64,000 bases of DNA from assembly GCA_045538935.1 (NCBI GenBank), contig JAZQEI010000023.1, forward strand, positions 56,057-120,056. Direction: 5' to 3'. The translations under genes and the position numbers were made by a program. The notes below the pieces were generated by a model that ran no database searches, had not been told where the DNA came from, and saw only the letters and a program-made list of their open reading frames with translations. Shown here in pieces: positions 18,255 through 26,761 of the stretch (its first letter is position 1; every line of letters starts with the position of its first letter). The DNA is from RGIG3013 sp045538935. GTDB taxonomy: Bacteria; Bacillota; Clostridia; Oscillospirales; Acutalibacteraceae.

Positions 18255-18344
18255 GGCGGAGAAGAGGAGATTCGAACTCCTGCGCCGGTTACCCGACCTA
18301 CGCCCTTAGCAGGGGCGCCTCGTCACCAACTTGAGTACTTCTCC
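18255..18344 (-). tRNA. tRNA-Ser (anticodon GCT)
   Basis: The 90-base gene (CCA encoded) folds with acceptor GGAGAAG/CTTCTCC, discriminator G, anticodon loop CTGCTAA on stem CGCCC/GGGCG, a long variable arm typical of serine, and T-arm GTTCGAAT. It reads leftwards and is probably cotranscribed from the promoter before the next tRNA-Ser. Confidence 0.95.
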
Positions 18345-18387
18345 GTATTGGTAACAATATATATAAATTTTAAATTGTTTGAGAGTT

Positions 18388-18474
18388 TGGCGGAGAGGAA
18401 GGGATTCGAACCCTTGGCTCTTGCGAGTCACTGGTTTTCAAGACCAGCTCCTTAAACCGCTCGGACACCTCTCC
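18388..18474 (-). tRNA. tRNA-Ser (anticodon TGA)
   Basis: The 87-base gene (CCA encoded) has acceptor GGAGAGG/CCTCTCC, anticodon loop CTTGAAA on stem CTGGT/ACCAG, a long variable arm and T-arm GGTTCGAATC. It lies 43 bases upstream of tRNA-Ser(GCT). Confidence 0.95.
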
Positions 18475-18489
18475 GGATGTGACTAAAGT

Positions 18490-18518
18490 ATTGTAGCATA
18501 TTGAATTTAAGTTGTCAA
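18490..18518 (-). promoter_or_regulatory. Promoter of the tRNA-Ser pair
   Basis: On the minus strand TTGACA (18518-18513) and TACAAT (18495-18490) are 17 bases apart, directly before the tRNA-Ser(TGA) gene. Confidence 0.8.
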
Positions 18519-18549
18519 CCACATTTTAATTAAAAATTTTAAAAATTGC

Positions 18550-18578
18550 TTGACAAGTATCCATTGTGTTGGTATAAT
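18550..18578 (+). promoter_or_regulatory. Consensus sigma-A promoter of tRNA-Lys
   Basis: Perfect TTGACA (18550-18555), a 17-base spacer and perfect TATAAT (18573-18578) lie 23 bases before the tRNA. Confidence 0.9.
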
Positions 18579-18601
18579 AACGTAGTCGCAATAAGCGATA
18601 T

Positions 18602-18677
18602 GATCCATTAGCTCAGTCGGTAGAGCACTTGACTTTTAATCAAGGTGTCCGGGGTTCGAATCCCCGATGGGTCACCA
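18602..18677 (+). tRNA. tRNA-Lys (anticodon TTT)
   Basis: The 76-base gene has acceptor GATCCAT/ATGGGTC, discriminator A and encoded CCA, D-arm with AGCTCAGTCGGTAGAGC, anticodon loop CTTTTAA on CTTGA/TCAAG and T-arm GGTTCGAATCC. It diverges from the tRNA-Ser pair. Confidence 0.96.
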
Positions 18678-18895
18678 AAAAAAGAAATACCCGTTTGGGT
18701 ATTTCGTTTTTTTTACATCGGGGATTCCAACCAGGAATGGGAGCGAGGCACGAGCGACAGACAAACAGTCCGGTGGACTGTTTGGACATTCCTCCAAGCG
18801 AAGCGCGATAACAAAAAATATCTTTTCATAAAATTTTTATTAGCGAAAATACCCGTTTGGGTATTTCGTTTTTTTTTACATCGGGGATTCGAACC
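18678..18895 (+). repeat. Duplicated terminator plus inverted tRNA-Lys T-arm fragments around a hairpin-rich core
   Basis: After tRNA-Lys a terminator hairpin (AAATACCC/GGGTATTT and T-run, 18684-18714) is followed by an inverted copy of the tRNA T-arm (18716-18732, one mismatch). The same unit repeats at 18845-18895 with an exact 17-base inverted T-arm copy of 18653-18669. Between them lies a GC-rich core with nested stems: AGGAATG (18733-18739) with CATTCCT (18787-18793), enclosing CAAACAGTCC (18762-18771) with GGACTGTTTG (18775-18784). No gene is credible in this stretch of about 330 bases before uvrC. Confidence 0.7.
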
Positions 18896-19009
18896 ATAAA
18901 AGTGTTTCAACAAAAATCCCGAAAACATCCGGTTACTTTTGCCCACTTGTATTTTTGGCTAAAATATAATATTATTATATATACCAAAAGGTACAAAGGG
19001 GGAAGAGCA

Positions 19010-20821
19010 ATGGAAAAACAAGAACACATAAAAAATCTGCTTAAAAAAGCAAATTCATTGCCGGAATCTCCCGGTGTATATATTATGCACGACAAAAATG
19101 ATACCGTAATTTATGTTGGTAAAGCCAAGGTGCTTAAAAACAGGGTTACACAGTATTTTCGTAACAACTCACAGCACACTCCTAAGGTTATAAAAATGGT
19201 GAGTTTGGTTGATTATTTTGAGTATATTGTTTGCGACAGCGAGTTTGAGGCTTTAATTTTAGAGTGCTCGTTAATAAAACAGTACTCTCCAAAATACAAT
19301 ATTCTTTTAAAGGACGATAAAGGATATCATTATATAAAAATAATAAAGGGTAAACGCCCCGACATACAATATGTTAAGCTTAAAGAAAACGACGGTGCAG
19401 AGTATTTGGGCCCATATAATTCGGGTTGGATAGTTAGACAAACCGTAAATCAAGCCAAAAAGATATATAAGCTTGCCGATTGTAATCGCCGATTTGATGT
19501 AAAAAGTAAGCCTTGTCTTAATTACCATATAGGTCTTTGCTCTGCGCCTTGCGGTGCAAAGGTATCTATGGCCGATTATAACGAGAGCTTTCTTTCGGCG
19601 GTAGATTTTATTAAAAAGGGCGGAGTGGGCGCTAACGAAATAGATGAACTAGAGCAAAAAATGCTTAAAGCATCTGAAAATTTAGAGTTCGAACTTGCCG
19701 CAAGAATTAGAGACAGAATTGCTGCCATAAAGAAGATATACCAGCAGCAAAAGGTTATTATTGGCGATAATAAACGTCAAGATGTTTTTGCTATTGCATC
19801 GGTAGGTAATAAAATCGGTTTTGAGGTATTTATGTTTAAAAACGGAAAATTGTCTGACCGTTTTGAGCATATTTTAGAGGCGGAAGAACCTAAGCCTGAA
19901 ATTAGAGCTGCTTTTTTAAAATCTTTTTACGATACTCACGAAATTCCACCTATAATTTTAACCGATGGTGAAGTTGAAGATGTTGAACTTTTACAAAGAT
20001 ATTTGAGCGAAAAATCCGGTCGAAAAGTATCTATAAGTATTCCTCAGCGTGCAACACCGTTGAAAATTGTTAGTATGTGTGCAAATAATGCGGCAGAATA
20101 TTTATCGGCTACAATAGAGCGTAGCTCAAAAGAAACACAAAGTTTAGACGAACTAGCTGAGCTACTTGGACTTAGTACGGCGCCAAGACGCATAGAGGCT
20201 TACGATATTTCTAATACTGCAGGTAGTGAAAACGTTGCCGCTATGACCGTATTTTATGACGCTAGACCTAAAAAAGAATGTTACAGAAGATTTAAAATTA
20301 AAGGTTTTTTAGGTCAAGATGATTATAGGTCTATGCGTGAGGTTTTAGAGCGCCGTTTTAGTGAATATGAAAACAAAACTCAAGGCTTTGACATTTTGCC
20401 CGATTTAATTTTGCTCGATGGCGGTAAGGGTCAGATATCTGCAGTAAATGATATTGTCCAAAAATACGGTGTACCGCTTTTCGGTATGGTTAAAGATTCA
20501 AAACACCGCACTCGTGCTATTGCAACAAGCGGTGGAGATATATCTATAAAGGCTAATCGCAAAGCATATACACTTATTACTAATATTCAAGATGAAACAC
20601 ACCGTTTTGCAATTACCTACCATAAACAAAGAAGCAGTAAGAAAAATCTTGCAAGTGCGCTTACCGAAATAGAAGGTATAGGCAACACAAGAGCCATGAA
20701 TTTATTAAAGCACTTTAAAACCTTAACAGCCATAAAAAATGCCAGCATAGAACAACTTTGCGAAGTAAAGGGAATTAGTAAATCGGCGGCAGAAAATATA
20801 TATAATCATTTTAGAAAATAG
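19010..20821 (+). CDS. uvrC: UvrABC excinuclease subunit C
   Basis: UvrC makes both incisions in nucleotide excision repair after damage loading by UvrA/UvrB. The 603-aa protein shows the N-terminal GIY-YIG nuclease (PESPGVYIMHD ... VIYVGKAKVLKNR, about residues 18-90), a Cys-containing linker (CLNYHIGLCSAPCGA), the UVR motif for UvrB contact (about residues 205-240), the C-terminal RNase H-like nuclease (EAYDISNTAGSENVAAM; LILLDGGKGQ) and a helix-hairpin-helix pair at the end. The ATG at 19010 after GGGGGAAGAG gives normal length; the frame is open upstream only through the tRNA repeat. Confidence 0.96.
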   Translation: MEKQEHIKNLLKKANSLPESPGVYIMHDKNDTVIYVGKAKVLKNRVTQYFRNNSQHTPKVIKMVSLVDYFEYIVCDSEFEALILECSLIKQYSPKYNILLKDDKGYHYIKIIKGKRPDIQYVKLKENDGAEYLGPYNSGWIVRQTVNQAKKIYKLADCNRRFDVKSKPCLNYHIGLCSAPCGAKVSMADYNESFLSAVDFIKKGGVGANEIDELEQKMLKASENLEFELAARIRDRIAAIKKIYQQQKVIIGDNKRQDVFAIASVGNKIGFEVFMFKNGKLSDRFEHILEAEEPKPEIRAAFLKSFYDTHEIPPIILTDGEVEDVELLQRYLSEKSGRKVSISIPQRATPLKIVSMCANNAAEYLSATIERSSKETQSLDELAELLGLSTAPRRIEAYDISNTAGSENVAAMTVFYDARPKKECYRRFKIKGFLGQDDYRSMREVLERRFSEYENKTQGFDILPDLILLDGGKGQISAVNDIVQKYGVPLFGMVKDSKHRTRAIATSGGDISIKANRKAYTLITNIQDETHRFAITYHKQRSSKKNLASALTEIEGIGNTRAMNLLKHFKTLTAIKNASIEQLCEVKGISKSAAENIYNHFRK

Positions 20822-20885
20822 TGTTGCGCTACAGATAAAAATATGGTAAAATTATTCGAATGTAGTTTTGTTAGGAGGGTAGACT

Positions 20886-21701
20886 ATGGCAGATAACAGA
20901 CCTATAGGCGTGTTTGATTCAGGCCTCGGCGGTCTTACCGTTATGAAAGAAATAATAAAACTTTTACCTAATGAAGACATTGTATATTTTGGTGATACAG
21001 GCCGTGTTCCATATGGTACAAGAAGTAGCGCTACCATAGAAAAATATGCCCTTCAAGACCAAAAATTATTGCTAAAAAACGACGTTAAACTTATTATCGC
21101 GGCTTGTGGCACTGTAAGCTCGGTTGCCAAAAACGCCGCAAAACAATCTACCGTGCCGTATTTTGGTGTGGTAGAATATGCTGCAAGGCAGGCGGCTAAA
21201 GCAACTAAAAATCAAAAAATCGGTGTTATAGGCACTGCCGCTACAATAAAAAGCGCAGCGCATGAAGAACATATTAAAGAAATATTGCCAAATGCAACGG
21301 TAATTGCACAGTGTTGCTCGTTATTTGTGCCTTTGGTTGAAGAAGGTTGGGTATCTAAAGATAATCTTGCAGTTTACGAAACCGCAAAAAAATATTTAGA
21401 GCCTATAAAGCAAGCCGGGGTAGATACCCTTATTTTAGGCTGTACACATTACCCGATTTTAAAGGATGTTATAGCTAGTGTTATGGGCGATGGCGTTACT
21501 CTAATAAATATGGGTGAGGCAACCGCTATGGCTGTAACAGAATATATTGAAAACAACTCACTAAAATCTAACAAGCAAGGCGCAAATTATCGATTCATGG
21601 TTACCGATAAAACTGCTTCTTTCTCAAATACCGCCTCGCTTTTAATGGGTAAGAATATAGAGAGTGAGAATATAGAGTTAGTTGATATTGATAAATTATG
21701 A
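20886..21701 (+). CDS. murI: Glutamate racemase
   Basis: MurI interconverts L- and D-glutamate for peptidoglycan. The 271-aa protein has the catalytic N-terminal GVFDSGLGGLTV, the first catalytic Cys in AACGTVSS and the second in LGCTHYPIL. The usual ACNT around the first Cys is ACGT here, an Asn-to-Gly change in the substrate pocket. A TAGGAGGG site precedes the ATG. Its TGA overlaps the ATG of the next gene (ATGA), so murI, the DUF1934 gene and argS form one operon. Confidence 0.94.
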   Translation: MADNRPIGVFDSGLGGLTVMKEIIKLLPNEDIVYFGDTGRVPYGTRSSATIEKYALQDQKLLLKNDVKLIIAACGTVSSVAKNAAKQSTVPYFGVVEYAARQAAKATKNQKIGVIGTAATIKSAAHEEHIKEILPNATVIAQCCSLFVPLVEEGWVSKDNLAVYETAKKYLEPIKQAGVDTLILGCTHYPILKDVIASVMGDGVTLINMGEATAMAVTEYIENNSLKSNKQGANYRFMVTDKTASFSNTASLLMGKNIESENIELVDIDKL

Positions 21702-22120
21702 AAAACGTAAATATTCAAATAATTAGCACTCAAACCGACGGTAATCAAACAAACCGTGATGTTAACGATTATATAGGTACATTTGAGAAAGAAGATGGCG
21801 GATTTGTTTTAACTTATAACGAGTCGGAGGATTTTGGCGCAAAAGCACAAACTAGTGTTAGATTAGAGTCTAAGACAAGAGCCATTATAGAGCGTACAGG
21901 CTCTGTGAACTCTGTCATTATAATAGAAAAGGGAGTAAGCCATACAAACGTTTACCCAACACAGTACGGTGATATACTTTTAAAATTTTACGCTAAAGAG
22001 GTTAAAAGTACTCTTGACTCAAATGGTGGAGAACTGTTTTTAAAGTACGAAATATTGGCTGATAAAAACAGTATTAGCACCAATACTATAACTCTAAGTT
22101 TTAAGGAGATGCAAAACTAA
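21698..22120 (+). CDS. DUF1934-type small beta-barrel protein
   Basis: This 140-aa protein has no signal peptide or membrane helix. Alternating beta-strand patterns and its place directly upstream of argS match the DUF1934 (calycin-like) family that commonly sits there in Firmicutes; its function is unknown. Its start overlaps murI by four bases (ATGA), and its TAA overlaps the argS start by one base (TAATG), so all three should be co-translated. Confidence 0.75.
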   Translation: MKNVNIQIISTQTDGNQTNRDVNDYIGTFEKEDGGFVLTYNESEDFGAKAQTSVRLESKTRAIIERTGSVNSVIIIEKGVSHTNVYPTQYGDILLKFYAKEVKSTLDSNGGELFLKYEILADKNSISTNTITLSFKEMQN

Positions 22121-23808
22121 TGTCGCTTTTAAAAGAAAAAGCAAACAAACAAATATATCAGTGCATATTAGACGCTGCAGGTAAAGCTGTAGCAAACGGT
22201 CAGTTTGCCTCGGAACCGCTACCAGCATTTAAGGTAGAAGAGCCGGCAGATCATTCTCATGGCGATTATGCTGCAAATGCCGCAATGGTATGGGCAAGGG
22301 CGCTAAAATCTGCACCGGTAAAAATTGCTGCAACCATAAAAGAAAATTTAGATTTTACGGGTACTTACATTAAGTCTTGCGAAATTGCAGGCCCGGGTTT
22401 TATGAATTTCTTTTTGAGTGACGATTATTATTCCGATATTATTTTAGACATAGAGCAAAAGGGCGAAGATTACGGCAAAAGCGATTTTGGTAAGGGCAAA
22501 AAAGCACTTGTTGAGTTTGTTTCGGCAAACCCAACAGGCCCCATGCACATTGGCAATGCGCGCGGTGGTGCTTTGGGTGATTGCCTTGCAGCAGTATTAT
22601 CGGCTGCAGGTTATTATACCGAGCGTGAGTTTTATATTAACGATGCAGGCAATCAAATAAATAAATTTGGTTTGTCTTTAGATTTACGCTATTTGCAACT
22701 TTTTGATTCTACTATCGAAATGCCCGAAGATTCTTACCACGGTGACGATATTATTGCTCATGCAAAGGCTTTTGCTGAAATTCATGGTCAAGCTTACGTA
22801 GCAAAAACAGAGGCAGAGCGCAGACAAGCCTTGGTAGAGTTTGCTTTACCTAAAAACATTCAGGGTTTAAAGGACGACCTTTTAAAATATCGTATAACCT
22901 ACGACACATGGTTTAAAGAAAGCACTCTTCACAATTCCGGTGAAACCGCAAGAATAATCGAACTTTTAAAGCAGAGCGGCCATACCTACACAAACGAAGA
23001 TGCTCTTTGGTTTAAGGCTACCGATTTCGGTTGTGATAAAGACTTTGTTTTAGTTCGCGCAAACGGTGTTCCAACCTACGTTGTGCCCGACATTGCATAC
23101 CACTACAATAAGCTTGTAACACGTGGGTTCGATAAAGCAATAGATATTTTAGGTGCCGACCATCACGGCTATGTTCCACGTTTAAAGGGTGCTTTAACAG
23201 CACTTGGTGTAGATGCTGACCGACTAGACGTTGTACTTATGCAAATGGTAAGACTTGTTCGCGATGGCGAGGTCATAAAGGCATCTAAACGTTCGGGCAA
23301 GGCAATAACCCTTGTTACACTTTTAGACGAGGTACCAATAGATGCCGCAAGATTCTTCTTTAATTTAAGAGAAGCAAATAGCCATTTTGATTTTGATTTA
23401 GATTTAGCGGTAGAGCAATCTAACCAAAACCCCGTTTACTACGTTCAGTATGCACATGCAAGAATTTGCAGTATTATTAAAAATTTAGCAGCCGAGGGTG
23501 TTAATATTAAGCCTTGCACAAACAACGAACTTAACTTACTTACACAAAGCGAAGAGCGTGAGCTTATAATTCATCTGTCGCAGTTTACCGATGAAATTAT
23601 TACTGCTGCAAAAACATACGACCCTGCACGTATTACTCACTATGTTCAGGAACTTGCAACATTATTCCATAAGTTCTATAATGCTTGCAGAGTTAAGGGT
23701 AACGATGAAAGCCTAATGCAAGCAAGACTTCACCTTTGCTCTTGCACCGCAACTGTTATTAAGAACGTTTTGCAGATGCTCAAAATTGACGCACCCACAA
23801 GCATGTAA
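22120..23808 (+). CDS. argS: Arginyl-tRNA synthetase
   Basis: A class I synthetase of 562 aa that charges tRNA-Arg. It shows the N-terminal additional domain (about residues 1-115), the HIGH-like motif in FVSANPTGPMHIGNARGG, the sequence DHHGYVPRLKGAL, a KMSKS-like loop reading KASKRSGK and the C-terminal DALR anticodon-binding domain (NPVYYVQYAHARI onward). The Met of the KMSKS loop is Ala, still compatible with activity in this enzyme class. It is last in the murI operon, with a terminator after it. Confidence 0.96.
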   Translation: MSLLKEKANKQIYQCILDAAGKAVANGQFASEPLPAFKVEEPADHSHGDYAANAAMVWARALKSAPVKIAATIKENLDFTGTYIKSCEIAGPGFMNFFLSDDYYSDIILDIEQKGEDYGKSDFGKGKKALVEFVSANPTGPMHIGNARGGALGDCLAAVLSAAGYYTEREFYINDAGNQINKFGLSLDLRYLQLFDSTIEMPEDSYHGDDIIAHAKAFAEIHGQAYVAKTEAERRQALVEFALPKNIQGLKDDLLKYRITYDTWFKESTLHNSGETARIIELLKQSGHTYTNEDALWFKATDFGCDKDFVLVRANGVPTYVVPDIAYHYNKLVTRGFDKAIDILGADHHGYVPRLKGALTALGVDADRLDVVLMQMVRLVRDGEVIKASKRSGKAITLVTLLDEVPIDAARFFFNLREANSHFDFDLDLAVEQSNQNPVYYVQYAHARICSIIKNLAAEGVNIKPCTNNELNLLTQSEERELIIHLSQFTDEIITAAKTYDPARITHYVQELATLFHKFYNACRVKGNDESLMQARLHLCSCTATVIKNVLQMLKIDAPTSM

Positions 23809-23810
23809 TA

Positions 23811-23848
23811 AAAAACCCGACTCGATTGAGTCGGGTTTAAATTTTTTC
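23811..23848. terminator. Bidirectional terminator between argS and azlD
   Basis: AAACCCGACTC (23813-23823) pairs exactly with GAGTCGGGTTT (23828-23838), flanked by A-run and T-run, between convergent genes. Confidence 0.9.
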
Positions 23849-23849
23849 T

Positions 23850-24167
23850 TTAAAAAACATATGTTAGTACAGCCTGTCCTAACAAAACGCCAACTACTGC
23901 GCCAACCGCAACGGTTGTGAGGCCTTTTTTAAATAAAGCAAGAATTAAAGCAACCGCAAAGCCACAAATGGCGGTGTAGATATTGTCGGTTGCAAAAAAT
24001 ACTGCAGGCACAGTCATAGCGCATAAAACGGCATAGGGCATATAGTGTAAAAACGATAGTACAAAAACATTTTTTATTTTTTTCTTTATAAGCACCAATG
24101 GCAACATTCGTATAAGATATGTAACAGCCGCCATTAAACCAAGATATACAAAAAAGTTATATTTCAT
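23850..24167 (-). CDS. azlD: AzlD-family branched-chain amino acid export subunit
   Basis: This 105-aa protein with about four hydrophobic helices (YLGLMAAVTYLIRMLPLVLI; FLHYMPYAVLCAMTVPAVFF) matches the small AzlD subunit. Together with AzlC it exports branched-chain amino acids or analogues. Its start overlaps the end of azlC by 11 bases, so the two are translated as a pair. Confidence 0.88.
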   Translation of the reverse strand: MKYNFFVYLGLMAAVTYLIRMLPLVLIKKKIKNVFVLSFLHYMPYAVLCAMTVPAVFFATDNIYTAICGFAVALILALFKKGLTTVAVGAVVGVLLGQAVLTYVF

Positions 24168-24876
24168 CTAACGCGGCCTCCTTTGTGTTTATTGGGAACA
24201 GTACTGCCGCCACAATGGCCGCAACACAAGCACAAATTATTATTACAAAGCCTTGAGGAACTACCTTTAAAAATGGAACAAAGTAAAATAAAATACTAAG
24301 CACACAAGCAATTAGCGCACATATTGCGGTAGATTTATTGGCTTTAATCTCAGGCACCACTATGGCTATAAACATTCCATAAATAGCAATAGATAAAGCC
24401 GATATTATGTTTTTGGGCAGTATATCTCCCACAACCGCGCCAAGTAATGTGCCTAAGCTCCAACCAATGTATGGCGTTAAAATAAGTCCGTACATATATT
24501 TTTTGCCAACATTCTTTTTTTGACTGGTAGCAACAGCAAACACCTCATCGGTATTAACAAAGGCAATAATAAAGCGATGAGGTAAAGTAATAGAACTATC
24601 TAATTTTTGTGAGAGCGATACCGACATAAGAGCATAGCGCGAGTTTATAACTAATTGAGAAACCGCAAGCTCTATAAGACTTCCGCCGCCAACAATACAA
24701 GGCACAGCCGCGAGCTGACCGGCTGAGGTTACATTAGTCATAGAAATAAGCAGAGCCTCTTTTACGCTTAAAGAGCTGCTAACCGCAAAAATACCAAAAG
24801 CAAAGGCTACCGAAAGGTAACCTAGGCAAATCGGAAAGCCGTCTTTTACTCCTTTTAAAAAATCTCTTTGTTTCAT
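24157..24876 (-). CDS. azlC: AzlC-family branched-chain amino acid exporter
   Basis: The 239-aa protein has about seven hydrophobic segments and the family opening FLKGVKDGFPICLGYLSVAFAFGI. Further signs are SAGQLAAVPCIVGGG, NSRYALMSVSL and TDEVFAVA. AzlC needs AzlD, encoded next. The substrate (branched-chain amino acids) is inferred from the family. It begins after a rather weak ribosome site and diverges from the FeoA-like gene. Confidence 0.9.
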   Translation of the reverse strand: MKQRDFLKGVKDGFPICLGYLSVAFAFGIFAVSSSLSVKEALLISMTNVTSAGQLAAVPCIVGGGSLIELAVSQLVINSRYALMSVSLSQKLDSSITLPHRFIIAFVNTDEVFAVATSQKKNVGKKYMYGLILTPYIGWSLGTLLGAVVGDILPKNIISALSIAIYGMFIAIVVPEIKANKSTAICALIACVLSILFYFVPFLKVVPQGFVIIICACVAAIVAAVLFPINTKEAALDEI

Positions 24877-24938
24877 AAATTTATCCTCGGTAACAGTAAT
24901 TATGGCTTTTGCATAGTGTGTAAAAGGACCATTACTAA

Positions 24939-25196
24939 ATGAAAGCGTGTAATATAATGACAGAAATTAAAAGCCTTGCTGATTTAAAACTTAACGACAC
25001 CGCTACGGTTATTAGTGTTAACTGTTTTGGTCCAATTCGCAGAAGGCTAAGGGATATGGGGTTAATTGAAGGAACACAAGTTAAATGTGTTTTAATTAGT
25101 CCGCCCAAAGACCCTAAAGCATATTTAATTAGGGGAGCGGTAATAGCGTTAAGAAATGAAGATGCATCAAAAATATCTGTAAAAGCCGATGTATAA
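24939..25196 (+). CDS. FeoA-domain protein
   Basis: A small cytoplasmic SH3-like protein of 85 aa (about 79 aa if the ATG at 24957 is used). The pattern LADLKLNDTATVISV followed by RRRLRDMGLIEGTQV and the end segment RGAVIALRNEDASKI is the FeoA/DtxR-SH3 fold. FeoA usually aids FeoB in ferrous iron uptake, but no feoB lies next to it; stand-alone copies may have another role. AAGGA (24924-24928) supports the first ATG. Confidence 0.8.
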   Translation: MKACNIMTEIKSLADLKLNDTATVISVNCFGPIRRRLRDMGLIEGTQVKCVLISPPKDPKAYLIRGAVIALRNEDASKISVKADV

Positions 25197-25210
25197 AACA
25201 TCGGCTTGTG

Positions 25211-26107
25211 TTATTTAGTTGATTTTTTTATGGGTAGTTGGGTTAAAATTATCGCCACAAACATTAAAACGCAACCAAGCGATTGCAAGAGGGTTAATGT
25301 TTCACCGTAAACAAGACCTGCAAGCACCGCAAAAACCGATTCAAAACTCATTAGTATGCTTGCAACCGATGGGTCAAGATTTTTCTGGCTTATTATCTGC
25401 AAGGTATATGCTACACCGCTTGATAAAATACCGGTGTATAAAATAGGTACGTATGCTTTTAAAATTTCGGTAATATTGGGTGATTCTAATATTAACATGG
25501 CTATTAAAGACAACACGCCACATACAAAAAACTGTAAGCACGATAATTTAACACCATCAACCTTTGGTGAAAAATGCGATATTACCAAAATATGTGCGGT
25601 AAAGCAGAAAGCACACACTACAACCAGTAAATCGGCAACTCTAAACGACAAATCAGATGTTAGACATAAAAACGCAAGGCCTACAAGGGCAATAAATATA
25701 CTTATCCAAACTCTCAGTCCCGGGTTTTTCTTAAAAAATATGCTTACCAAGGGTACTAAAACTATGTAAAGTGCAGTTATAAAACCGCTTGTTCCGGCAT
25801 CTGCACCCAAAGTTAGACCTAACTGCTGAAAGCTTGTTGCAGTAAAAAGTATACCGCCACACAAAGCACCACCTATAATAAGGTCTTTTTTTGAGCTTTT
25901 GTTTTCAGTAGCTACACCGCTTTTTTTATTTTTAAAATTCATTACGGCTATAACAGGCAGTAAGGCTACCGAGCCCAAAATCATTCTTACACCATTAAAT
26001 GTAAACGGCTCAACATTCTCGGTACCTGCTTTTTGTGCCACAAAAGCAATGCCCCAAATAAAAGCTGCAAGCAAAAGCATTAGGGCAGATGCGAGCTTGT
26101 TTTTCAT
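25211..26107 (-). CDS. EamA-family (DMT superfamily) transporter
   Basis: This 298-aa membrane protein has ten predicted helices in two EamA repeats. Seen are ALMLLLAAFIWGIAFVAQKA at the start, GALCGGILFTATSFQQLGLT, and in the second half FFVCGVLSLIAMLI and ILMSFESVFAVLAGLVYGE. Members export metabolites such as amino acids; the substrate cannot be told. TAGGAGTG precedes the ATG. It converges on the FeoA-like gene with only a short gap. Confidence 0.88.
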   Translation of the reverse strand: MKNKLASALMLLLAAFIWGIAFVAQKAGTENVEPFTFNGVRMILGSVALLPVIAVMNFKNKKSGVATENKSSKKDLIIGGALCGGILFTATSFQQLGLTLGADAGTSGFITALYIVLVPLVSIFFKKNPGLRVWISIFIALVGLAFLCLTSDLSFRVADLLVVVCAFCFTAHILVISHFSPKVDGVKLSCLQFFVCGVLSLIAMLILESPNITEILKAYVPILYTGILSSGVAYTLQIISQKNLDPSVASILMSFESVFAVLAGLVYGETLTLLQSLGCVLMFVAIILTQLPIKKSTK

Positions 26108-26199
26108 ATTAACACTCCTAACCCAAAGATTATAACAAACATTTCGTCAAAAATCTACAGTAAAAAATAATAATTTAGTAACACTTTTTTGCAAAAATA

Positions 26200-26208
26200 T
26201 GGTATAAT
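26200..26208 (+). promoter_or_regulatory. Extended -10 promoter before the 173-aa membrane protein gene
   Basis: TGGTATAAT fits the TGn-TATAAT pattern; no good -35 box lies 16-18 bases upstream. Confidence 0.5.
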
Positions 26209-26238
26209 AAATAAAATGCAAATTTTGGAGGCAACAAA

Positions 26239-26760
26239 ATGGATGTTTTTATAGAACAGTTAAAAAGTGTTAGACGTACAGGTAAGGATAATTTAAAGCT
26301 CATACTCATAGCTTTAGGAATGTTTTTATTGGTTGCAGCACTTTTATTTGTGTTTTTATTTTTATTTCGTAGCCCTTTTATTGCGGCTTTTATATTTTTA
26401 GCTCTTTATTTTTCGGTTAAACTTTTAGGCATGCAGTCGGTAGAATATGAGTATATAATCACGAACGGTATTTTAGATATCGATAAAATAAAAGGCAAAG
26501 CAAAAAGAGAGCGTTTGGCATCTATAAATTGCTCTAAAATAGATGCAGCGGGTGAATACAATATAAACACACACATTAGCGCATCGTACAACAAAAAGTT
26601 TGTGTGTTGCAACGCAGATGATAAAGCATACTATATTGTAGCGTCCGATAAAAACAACGGTAAGGTATGTATTGTTTTTGCTCCTAATGCAAGACTTAGT
26701 GAGGCGCTAAACAAATACGTTCCGCGCACCGTGGCACATAATTTATTCAAGGGTGAATGA
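26239..26760 (+). CDS. Two-helix membrane protein with PH-like cytoplasmic domain (DUF6106-like)
   Basis: The 173-aa protein starts MDVFIEQLKSVRRTGKD, has two adjacent hydrophobic helices (about residues 20-70), then a soluble beta-rich domain (YEYIITNGILDIDKIKGKAKRE) of the sort found in bacterial PH-like and DUF6106 proteins. The family name is a tentative memory-based call; function is unknown. A TGGAGG site precedes the ATG. Its stop codon overlaps the start region of nnr, so the two are probably co-transcribed. Confidence 0.6.
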   Translation: MDVFIEQLKSVRRTGKDNLKLILIALGMFLLVAALLFVFLFLFRSPFIAAFIFLALYFSVKLLGMQSVEYEYIITNGILDIDKIKGKAKRERLASINCSKIDAAGEYNINTHISASYNKKFVCCNADDKAYYIVASDKNNGKVCIVFAPNARLSEALNKYVPRTVAHNLFKGE

Positions 26761-26761
26761 T

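Noticed and set aside
18068..18334. Open frames across the tRNA-Ser region with text like GDSNSCAGYPTYALSRG
   Set aside because: These are known artefacts of translating the antisense strand of tRNA genes; no ribosome site and full overlap with the tRNA and repeat.
18629..18899. Open frames after tRNA-Lys (60 and 84 codons)
   Set aside because: They run through the tRNA, its terminator and the T-arm repeats; the structure explains the sequence and no gene signal is present.
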